Assembly: GCA_030699625.1 (NCBI GenBank) | Contig: JAUYLU010000026.1 | Coordinates: 1 to 5,888, forward strand | Length of the DNA: 5,888 nucleotides | DNA from: a bacterium | Lineage (GTDB): Bacteria > Patescibacteriota > Minisyncoccia > Phycocordibacterales > VMEP01 | Direction of reading: 5' to 3' | In this document: one piece after another, positions 1-4,352 of the stretch | Layout of the letters: every line of letters begins with the position of its first letter | Numbering within the stretch: position 1 is the first letter of the stretch | The notes under the pieces: generated by a model | Databases searched by the model: none | Told to the model about the DNA's origin: nothing | What the model saw: only the letters and a program-made list of their open reading frames with translations | Program-made: the position numbers and the translations under genes

Positions 1-12
1 TGCTTTGTCTTG

Positions 13-33
13 CCTCCGCCTAGCAGACGGAGG
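13..33 (-). repeat. Palindromic hairpin CCTCCG...CGGAGG
   Basis: The arms 13-21 and 25-33 form a 9-bp stem around a 3-nt loop. One pair is U-G in the minus-strand RNA and C-A in the plus-strand RNA, so the minus strand folds better. No T-run follows it on the minus strand, so it is not a typical terminator. GC-rich palindromes of this look are common between genes in Parcubacteria (recollection, not tested here). Confidence 0.45.
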
Positions 34-58
34 GCTTGTTGCACTGTTGGATGTTCAT
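20..58 (-). CDS. Possible 12-codon leader peptide ORF (speculative)
   Basis: An ATG at 56-58 directly follows the 3' arm of the 59-106 palindrome, in the context CTAATGGG-ATG. It opens a 12-codon frame (MNIQQCNKPSVC) that stops with TAG at 20-22, in the loop region of the next hairpin. The sugar transferase start at 5702 has the same layout, with a palindrome arm ending in TCTAACAGG and then ATG. That is the only reason to consider this ATG used. It may be a leader peptide or pure chance. Confidence 0.15.
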   Translation of the reverse strand: MNIQQCNKPSVC

Positions 59-106
59 CCCATTAGAGACCGGACGAGCTTCTTACGAAGCTCTGGCTCT
101 AACGGG
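59..106 (-). repeat. Long imperfect palindrome, GTTAGAG...CTCTAA type
   Basis: The outer arms 59-68 and 97-106 pair over 10 bp. The inner arms 76-82 and 87-93 pair over 7 bp around a 4-nt loop (GUAA on the minus strand, a GNRA tetraloop). A 7-by-3 internal loop separates the two stems. One outer pair is G-U in minus-strand RNA and A-C in plus-strand RNA, so I assign it to the minus strand. The outer arms resemble the outer arms of the leader element at 5702-5841 (CC, then C or T, then GTTAGA), so the two may belong to one repeat family. Confidence 0.6.
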
Positions 107-146
107 ACTTCGCTTACTATTTTGTTGTCAAAGACCAACTAAAACG

Positions 147-160
147 GCCTGTTACCAGGC
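147..160 (-). other. Small GUAA-capped hairpin at the start of the left transcript
   Basis: A 5-bp stem, GCCTG with CAGGC, surrounds a GUAA loop in minus-strand RNA. It begins only a few bases after the predicted start of the left-going transcript. The sequence GTTTT lies 2 bases downstream, so it could act as a weak early terminator or attenuator, or just as a 5'-protecting hairpin. Confidence 0.35.
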
Positions 161-168
161 ACCCATAG

Positions 169-196
169 AGTATAGCCATATTTAAAGGCGCGTCAA
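169..196 (-). promoter_or_regulatory. Sigma70-type promoter, leftward
   Basis: Read on the minus strand, TTGACG (191-196) is followed after 16 bases by TATACT (169-174). Each box matches 5 of 6 consensus bases. The predicted start is near 162-164, at a GGG. It lies immediately downstream of the terminator at 200-224, the expected place for a new transcription unit. It would drive whatever lies left of the window. Confidence 0.65.
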
Positions 197-199
197 GCA

Positions 200-224
200 C
201 AAGAAAAGCCCCGTTTCCAGGGCT
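200..224 (-). terminator. Intrinsic terminator of the RNase P-like RNA
   Basis: Minus-strand RNA forms a 7-bp stem (218-224 with 207-213, including one U-G pair) closed by a GAAA loop. It is followed by UUUUCUU (206-201). It starts one base after the closing stem of the non-coding RNA at 225-392, so it most likely defines the 3' end of that RNA. Confidence 0.65.
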
Positions 225-392
225 AGGGATAAGCACTGCGAAAGAGGGAGTGGAGCCGTTTAAACCAGTTTCCCTTTTATCCTGCGCGGGTCAAATATCT
301 GAAACATCCCATGCGTATCGTCCGACGATCCGGACTTTCCTAATCGCTCTTAAGAGCGCTGAAGAACGGCTTTTCGGCCTTCGCTTATCCCC
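225..392 (-). ncRNA. Miniature RNase P RNA-like ncRNA (P1-P4 core, no specificity domain)
   Basis: This is a compact RNA of about 168 nt with its own promoter and terminator. Seen on the minus strand: GGAAAGTCCGG (330-340), identical to the core of conserved region I of bacterial RNase P RNA; GAAACTGGTTTA (261-272), which fits the CR-V pattern GAANNNGGYUUA; a P4 helix between them (330-337 with 262-268, two G-U pairs) with the conserved bulged U at 334; a 7-bp P1 (365-371 with 254-260) directly abutting CR-V, as in RNase P; a P3-like hairpin (345-358) just before CR-I; and an extra outer 10-bp stem (383-392 with 225-234). Only about 57 nt separate CR-I from CR-V, against roughly 270 in Escherichia coli, so CR-II to CR-IV and the GGU loop that binds tRNA CCA are not visible. 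RNase P RNA processes pre-tRNA 5' leaders. A GUCCG/CGGAC hairpin (330-334 with 319-323) competes with P4. It may be the true, shrunken enzyme RNA or a non-catalytic relative. Confidence 0.55.
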
Positions 393-397
393 TCGGG

Positions 398-426
398 AGT
401 ATAGAGCGGATAAAAAGCCAAGGCAA
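398..426 (-). promoter_or_regulatory. Sigma70-type promoter of the RNase P-like RNA
   Basis: On the minus strand TTGCCT (421-426, 4 of 6) is followed after exactly 17 bases by TATACT (398-403, 5 of 6). The predicted start falls at 391-393. That is where the outer closing stem of the RNA begins, which links promoter and RNA independently. Confidence 0.6.
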
Positions 427-454
427 GCCGTTAGCGCTTCTGCCATCCCAGTAC

Positions 455-490
455 CATAACGCTTCGACTGCCGGCAGGCAAGGCGCTATG
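455..490 (-). other. Hairpin with CTGCCGGCAG palindrome downstream of secF
   Basis: The arms 484-490 and 455-461 pair over 7 bp in minus-strand RNA (one G-U, which would be a C-A mismatch on the plus strand). They enclose the perfect 10-base palindrome CTGCCGGCAG at 468-477. The element starts about 19 bases after the secF stop. It lacks a U-tract, so it may be a factor-dependent end, an mRNA-stabilising 3' structure, or one of the GC-rich palindromes scattered in such genomes. Confidence 0.4.
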
Positions 491-508
491 CCGAAATCTA
501 CTACGGGG

Positions 509-1390
509 TCAAGCGCGTTGTTTTTGCCACTTCTCAAGCGTCACGAGGAGCGGGGTGGCGAAAAAGACCGACGAGTAGGTGCCGATGGCGACGCCGGTGA
601 AAAGGAGAAGCGCGAAATCGCGCGTCGAAGCGGGACCCCAGAACCAGAGTGCGAAGAGCACGAAAAGGGTGGTGAGCGAGGTGTTCACCGACCGGGTGAA
701 CGTCTGCTCAAGGCTCTTTCCCACCGTTTCCTCGAAGCTCTTGGAAATCTTGAGCTTCAAGTTCTCGCGCACGCGGTCGAAGACCACGATCTTGTCGTGC
801 ACCGAAATGCCGAGGATGGAAAGGAGTGCCACCACGAAGAGCGAGTTCACCTCCTTGCCGAGGTAGGCGAAGAGTCCCGCAGGGATGATGATATCATGCG
901 CGAGCCCGACGAGCGTGATGCCGCCATACCGCCATGATGAAATCGGCTCGGACACTTTCCGGAAAGCGAAAGCGATGAAGCACATGATGGCGAGGAGCAC
1001 TGCGGCGATGGCGAGCCACGCCTTTTGGCGGAGTTCCCTGCCGATGGTGGGGCCGATGGAATTGAACTGCTTTTCCGAGACCTGCGCCGTGCCGCCAAGC
1101 GAGAGCGCGGAGAGAAGCTTCGTGTGCTCGGGGTCGGCAAGGTCGCGCGTCCGCACGAAGACTCCTTTCTCCCCCGCCGTCTGCACTATGGCGTCGGGAA
1201 ACTCCTTTTTAACCGCTTCGGCGAGCGTCCCGACGTCGGGGCGCCCGCCCGGGTACTCGGCCTCGAGGATGGCGCCGCCGGTGAAATCGATGCCCGCGTT
1301 GAAACCGAAAGAGAACATGAGGACGAGCGCGGCAGCCACGGCGAACGCCGAGATGATGAAGAATATTTTCCTGTAAAAAATTATGAACAT
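509..1390 (-). CDS. secF: Protein translocase subunit SecF
   Basis: SecF is a membrane subunit of the SecDF complex. The complex works with SecYEG and uses the proton-motive force to pull exported proteins out of the channel. The 293-residue product fits the family. It has an N-terminal membrane segment (about 9-28), then the signature NAGIDFTGG (31-39), a short periplasmic P1 domain, SIGPTIG (111-117), and five further membrane segments containing HDIIIPAG (165-172), GISVHDKIVVFDRVREN (194-210) and SVNTSLTTL (234-242). His199 stands where Asn is usual in the well-known SecF proteins; Asp200 of the motif is kept. The ATG at 1388-1390 is the natural start, since it places a basic FYRK just before the first membrane helix. 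No strong ribosome binding site is visible; GCGGG lies about 10 bases upstream. It follows secD after 91 bases. Confidence 0.95.
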   Translation of the reverse strand: MFIIFYRKIFFIISAFAVAAALVLMFSFGFNAGIDFTGGAILEAEYPGGRPDVGTLAEAVKKEFPDAIVQTAGEKGVFVRTRDLADPEHTKLLSALSLGGTAQVSEKQFNSIGPTIGRELRQKAWLAIAAVLLAIMCFIAFAFRKVSEPISSWRYGGITLVGLAHDIIIPAGLFAYLGKEVNSLFVVALLSILGISVHDKIVVFDRVRENLKLKISKSFEETVGKSLEQTFTRSVNTSLTTLFVLFALWFWGPASTRDFALLLFTGVAIGTYSSVFFATPLLVTLEKWQKQRA

Positions 1391-1403
1391 AATTTTTAAC
1401 CCG

Positions 1404-1487
1404 CAACAAACAACCTACAACTTACAACAGGGGCCAGATTTTCGATTTTGCATTTCATTGTTGGCTGTTGGTGGTTAGTTGTCAGTT
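1404..1487. repeat. Inverted pair of heptad-repeat arms between secD and secF
   Basis: On the plus strand 1404-1431 consists of four consecutive 7-bp units of pattern CAACNNN. The stretch 1460-1487 consists of four 7-bp units of pattern GTNNGNN (GTTGGCT, GTTGGTG, GTTAGTT, GTCAGTT). The arms are roughly inverted copies: 1404-1429 and 1459-1482 pair at 17 of 24 positions. A loop of about 29 bases lies between them. The second arm overlaps the secD stop codon (1482-1484). The spacer therefore looks like a low-complexity repeat element inserted at the gene junction, not an ordinary leader. I see no promoter or terminator in it. Confidence 0.6.
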
Positions 1488-2891
1488 TCTGTGAAAGCCA
1501 CTGCTGAACAGAAATGCCGTGAGGCCGGTGCGCCGCTCGATGCCGAGCGCGTAGAGGAAGGTGCGCGATATCGAGATGGCGGAGAGCATCGAGACGAGCA
1601 CGCCCAAGGTGAAGGTGAGCGCGAACCCCTCGATGAGCGAGGTGCCGAACCAGAAAAGGATGACACCGGTGATGATGGAAGAGATGTTCGAATCGCGGAT
1701 GGAAAGCCACGCCCTCGCAAATCCTTCGGCGATGGCGGCCGTGATTCCCTTGCCGCGCCGGAGCTCCTCCTTGGTGCGCTCGGCGATGAGAATGTTCGCG
1801 TCCACTGCCATGCCGATGGAGAGCACGAAGCCCGCGATGCCCGCGGCCGTGAGCGTCACGGGGACGAGCTTGAAGATGAGAAGCATGAGCGCCACGTAGA
1901 TGGAAAGAGCCGCGACCGCCACGAGCCCCGGCAAGCGATACCAGGCGACGAGGAAGAGGGCGACGGCGAGAAGGCCGACGATGCCGGCATAGAGGCCGTC
2001 GGCAAGCGCCTGCTCGCCGAGCGGCGCGCCGATGACCTGCGTCGAGAGGAGCGAGATGGGCACCGGAAGGGCGCCGGAATTGAGCCGTCCCACGAGCTGC
2101 TTCGCCTCCGCCGGAGTGAACTGGCCGGTGATTTGGGCGCGGCCGCCGGATATGGCTTCGTTTACCACCGGGGTCGAGATGGGCGCGCCGTCGAGGTAGA
2201 TGGCGATGGTCTTCCCCACGTTCTCGCGGGTCATCCTTTCGAAGAGGGCGGCGCCCTCGCGGTCGAACTGGAGGGAGACGAGCGGCTGTTGGGTGGTGGA
2301 ATCGAACTCGAGCGCCGCGCGGTCGAGGTAGCGGCCGGTGAGCTCGGTCTTCACGTAGTACGGGTCTTCGGCAAGGAGCGGGCTCACGGCGCCCGTTTCC
2401 TGAAAGCGCTTAATGGCGGCGAGAATCGCCTGTTTTTGGGCCCCCTCGGGACGCTCGGTCATGAACTCGAGAAGCGGCGTCGCGCCAATCTGGCGGATGG
2501 CCTCCTCGACGTCGGTGACGCCCGGAAGCTCGACCACGAGCCGCTTCTCGTTCCCCGCCCCGCCCGCAATCGAGCCTTCCTCGAGGTGGACGATGGGTTC
2601 GGCCACGCCGAACAAATTGACCCGCCGCTCGACGACGTCGCGGAGCGCTTCGAGCGAATCGCCCGCTTCGCCCGCAGGCACGCCGGATATGTCCGCCTTG
2701 TAGACGAGGTGCGTCCCGCCCGAGAGGTCGAGGCCGAGCTTGAACGGAAAGCGCGAGAGCGTCTCCGCGCCCGGAGGAACTTTTTCTCCGGGCGCTTTCT
2801 CGTAGAGCTTCGGCTCCGAGGCGAAGATAACATAGCCGACCAGGGTGCCGGCAATGAGAAGCATGAGCGCGGTAAGGCGAGGCCTGAACAT
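1482..2891 (-). CDS. secD: Protein translocase subunit SecD
   Basis: SecD is the partner of SecF in proton-driven post-translocational pulling of secreted proteins. The 469-residue product is shorter than Escherichia coli SecD (615) because the periplasmic head is reduced. In order: a first membrane helix (about 7-23), the signature GLDLSGGTHLVY (53-64), the P1 base domain (about 80-145), the P1 head with ISGGRAQITG (247-256), LGEQALADGLYAG (291-303), then five membrane helices with GMAVDANILIAERTKEEL (360-377) and DSNISSIITGVIL (400-412). Asp364 in the VDAN motif corresponds to the conserved Asp of the proton path. The ATG at 2889-2891 is supported by the basic FRPR before the first helix. 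It stands 57 bases after the PAP2 gene and 91 before secF, so secD and secF probably form one unit. A promoter may sit at 2899-2926. Confidence 0.95.
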   Translation of the reverse strand: MFRPRLTALMLLIAGTLVGYVIFASEPKLYEKAPGEKVPPGAETLSRFPFKLGLDLSGGTHLVYKADISGVPAGEAGDSLEALRDVVERRVNLFGVAEPIVHLEEGSIAGGAGNEKRLVVELPGVTDVEEAIRQIGATPLLEFMTERPEGAQKQAILAAIKRFQETGAVSPLLAEDPYYVKTELTGRYLDRAALEFDSTTQQPLVSLQFDREGAALFERMTRENVGKTIAIYLDGAPISTPVVNEAISGGRAQITGQFTPAEAKQLVGRLNSGALPVPISLLSTQVIGAPLGEQALADGLYAGIVGLLAVALFLVAWYRLPGLVAVAALSIYVALMLLIFKLVPVTLTAAGIAGFVLSIGMAVDANILIAERTKEELRRGKGITAAIAEGFARAWLSIRDSNISSIITGVILFWFGTSLIEGFALTFTLGVLVSMLSAISISRTFLYALGIERRTGLTAFLFSSGFHRN

Positions 2892-2898
2892 TCCCGTT

Positions 2899-2926
2899 AT
2901 TCTAGCGATTTTCGAAGAAAAGGCAA
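2899..2926 (-). promoter_or_regulatory. Candidate secD promoter giving a (nearly) leaderless mRNA
   Basis: In the 57-base gap upstream of secD, the minus strand has TTGCCT (2921-2926), a 16-base spacer and TAGAAT (2899-2904). The -35 box is the same hexamer as in the promoter of the RNase P-like RNA. Transcription would start around 2892-2893, within one or two bases of the secD ATG, so the message would be leaderless or almost so. The -35 is only 4 of 6, and read-through from the glycan operon is equally possible. Confidence 0.4.
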
Positions 2927-2948
2927 TGAAGGAAGAGTGCTGCGAGGA

Positions 2949-3461
2949 TTAGCGGCGGCGAACGAAAAAATGGAGCGTGAGCGCGACGAAAATGCCAAGG
3001 GCAAAGCCCGCAATGACATCAAACGGGCTGTGAACCCCCGCCATGACGCGGGCGAGCCCCACCAGAAGCGCCACGGCGGCGAGCAGATAGCCCACTTTTT
3101 TGTGGTAGAAAAACGCCGCCATGGAAAGCGCCGCGAAAAACGTGGCATGCCCCGACGGGAAGGCATCGATGCCGCTCCCGTGGGCGAAAAGCGGCTTCAC
3201 CGCATCGATGAGCGTATCGGGCCGGCCGGCCGGATAGAAATACTTGATGACATGGGCGAGCACCCAGGCCACGAAGGCCGTGCCGGCGACGATGAGAAGC
3301 TCCTTCACGGCGCGGCGCTTGTCCTCGTGGGTATAGAGGAAATAAAGAAAGGCGGCGCCCACGATGAGGCCGAAATCGGTGGCGAAAAAAACGATGGCGG
3401 AATCGAGCGCCGCCGAGCGGTGCGCGAACCCGTAGAGATATGAAAAAAGCGCCTGGTTCAC
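2949..3461 (-). CDS. PAP2-family membrane phosphatase, probable undecaprenyl-diphosphate phosphatase
   Basis: This 170-residue integral membrane protein of the PAP2/BcrC type probably dephosphorylates undecaprenyl diphosphate, returning the carrier lipid used by the glycan genes upstream. All three phosphatase motifs are present: K73-x6-RP (80-81), PSGH (102-105), and R138-x5-H144-x3-D148, with Ala137 in place of the usual Ser before the Arg. Hydrophobic segments lie near 22-43, 51-72, 106-119, 123-136 and 148-166. I chose the GTG at 3459-3461 because it overlaps the epimerase stop as GTGA (4-nt overlap, typical translational coupling) and gives an N-terminus of normal length. The frame stays open upstream to 3695, but that part is a shadow of the epimerase gene and reads as charged junk. 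Activity on phosphatidylglycerol phosphate or another lipid cannot be excluded. Confidence 0.88.
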   Translation of the reverse strand: MNQALFSYLYGFAHRSAALDSAIVFFATDFGLIVGAAFLYFLYTHEDKRRAVKELLIVAGTAFVAWVLAHVIKYFYPAGRPDTLIDAVKPLFAHGSGIDAFPSGHATFFAALSMAAFFYHKKVGYLLAAVALLVGLARVMAGVHSPFDVIAGFALGIFVALTLHFFVRRR

Positions 3462-4351
3462 TGTCGGAGGAATGATTGTATTCCCTCTTCTATTGTAACC
3501 GATGGAGACCACGAGAGAAGCTCCTTTGCCCTCCTCGTGTCGGCGAGCGTGTCGTGGGGTTCGATACGCGGCGCGATATGCTCCACCTTCCCCCCGACAA
3601 GACGTGCGATGTCGTTCACCGAAATGTTCTTCCCCGAGCCGATATTGATGACTTCTCCCTTCCCCACCTTCCCGCTCTCCATGGCGAGGAGGCACGCGAC
3701 CACTACGTCCTCCACGTGGGTAAAATCGCGCGTCTGGGTGCCGTCCCCGGTCACGGTGAGCGGCTTCCTCTCCCGCTTCTGTTTCAAGAACTTAGCGATG
3801 ATGAGCGCGTACGCCCCCTCGTCGCTCTGCCGCGGCCCGTAAACATTGAAAAAGCGGAGCGATACCGTTTCGAGGCCGAAAAGCTCGCTCCAGAGGCGCG
3901 CGTAAAGCTCGCCGACATACTTGTGGAGGGCATAGGGGCTCTTCGGCATGGCGGGCATTTCCTCATGGAGCGGAAGCTCCTCCTGGTCGCCGTAAGCCGA
4001 GCTTGAGGCCGCATAGACCACGCGCTTTACCCCGGCGTCCTTCGCCGCCGAGAGCACCGAAAGCGTTCCTGTGACGTTTGCCTCGTTCGTCTCAAGAGGA
4101 TGCTCGATGGAATACTGCACGCGCGGGAGGGCCGCGAGATGGAAAACGCACGAAGCGCCCTTGAAGAGTTCCTTTAGTTTCTCCGTTTCCCTCACGTCGA
4201 GCTCATGGAACACGGCCTTCGGATGGACATGGGCGCGCTTTCCCGACACGAGGTTGTCCACCACGTGCGTTTCGTAGCCCCTTTCGACGAGCGCATCGAC
4301 GAGGTTCGAGCCGATGAATCCCGCGCCGCCGGTGACGATGGTCTTTTTCAT
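3458..4351 (-). CDS. NAD-dependent nucleotide-sugar epimerase (UDP-glucose/UDP-GlcNAc 4-epimerase type)
   Basis: A 297-residue extended short-chain dehydrogenase that probably interconverts UDP-Glc/UDP-Gal or UDP-GlcNAc/UDP-GalNAc in the cytoplasm. Motifs seen: GGAGFIG (8-14) for NAD binding, VVDNLVSGK (30-38), HLAALP (71-76), SSSAYGD (116-122) with the catalytic Ser, Y140-x3-K144, RFFNVYGPRQ (166-175) and GDGTQTRDFTHVED (202-215). The segment around SSSAYG and FFNVYGPRQ recalls WbpP-type UDP-GlcNAc 4-epimerases more than Escherichia coli GalE. The protein is about 40 residues shorter than those, so the substrate is uncertain; a dehydratase or other epimerase remains possible. The ATG at 4349-4351 follows the sugar transferase stop by one base and has a strong ribosome binding site. 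It would supply the sugar nucleotide used by the upstream transferase. Confidence 0.88.
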   Translation of the reverse strand: MKKTIVTGGAGFIGSNLVDALVERGYETHVVDNLVSGKRAHVHPKAVFHELDVRETEKLKELFKGASCVFHLAALPRVQYSIEHPLETNEANVTGTLSVLSAAKDAGVKRVVYAASSSAYGDQEELPLHEEMPAMPKSPYALHKYVGELYARLWSELFGLETVSLRFFNVYGPRQSDEGAYALIIAKFLKQKRERKPLTVTGDGTQTRDFTHVEDVVVACLLAMESGKVGKGEVINIGSGKNISVNDIARLVGGKVEHIAPRIEPHDTLADTRRAKELLSWSPSVTIEEGIQSFLRQ

Positions 4352-4352
4352 G

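Larger units (their letters stand above)
1..164 (-). other. Structured 5' leader of a transcript leaving the window to the left
   Basis: This stretch has no long open frame. It follows a good minus-strand promoter (169-196) and contains a series of hairpins on the minus strand: 147-160, 59-106, a small GGATG/CATCC palindrome at 49-60, and 13-33. The first two stems are capped by GUAA loops when read as minus-strand RNA. I infer that it is the untranslated leader of a gene just beyond the left edge. It could instead be an independent non-coding RNA. No family is recognised. Confidence 0.45.

Noticed and set aside
250..459. 69-codon plus-strand frame over the non-coding left region
   Set aside because: It runs antisense through the RNase P-like RNA and its promoter. 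It has no ribosome binding site and no family resemblance.
1..508. tmRNA, signal recognition particle RNA, 6S RNA or tRNA in the left region
   Set aside because: I found no tRNA T-arm motif GGTTCGAATCC, no tmRNA ends or tag ending in ALAA before a stop, and no SRP motif GGAAGCAGC. The RNA at 225-392 is also not a simple 6S-like rod.
488..937. Plus-strand frame antisense to the 3' part of secF
   Set aside because: It is rich in Glu, Arg and His and covered by the well-supported secF gene. No start signal is seen.
1479..3443. 654-codon open frame on the plus strand, antisense to secD and the PAP2 gene
   Set aside because: Its product is a low-complexity mix rich in Glu, Arg, Gly, Asp and His with no domain or membrane segment. 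The opposite strand carries complete SecD and PAP2 motifs. GC-rich third positions keep the antisense frame open.
3462..3695. N-terminal extension of the PAP2 protein
   Set aside because: The extra 78 codons overlap the epimerase gene and read as a charged, shifted-frame copy of it. The GTGA overlap at 3458-3461 gives a normal start.
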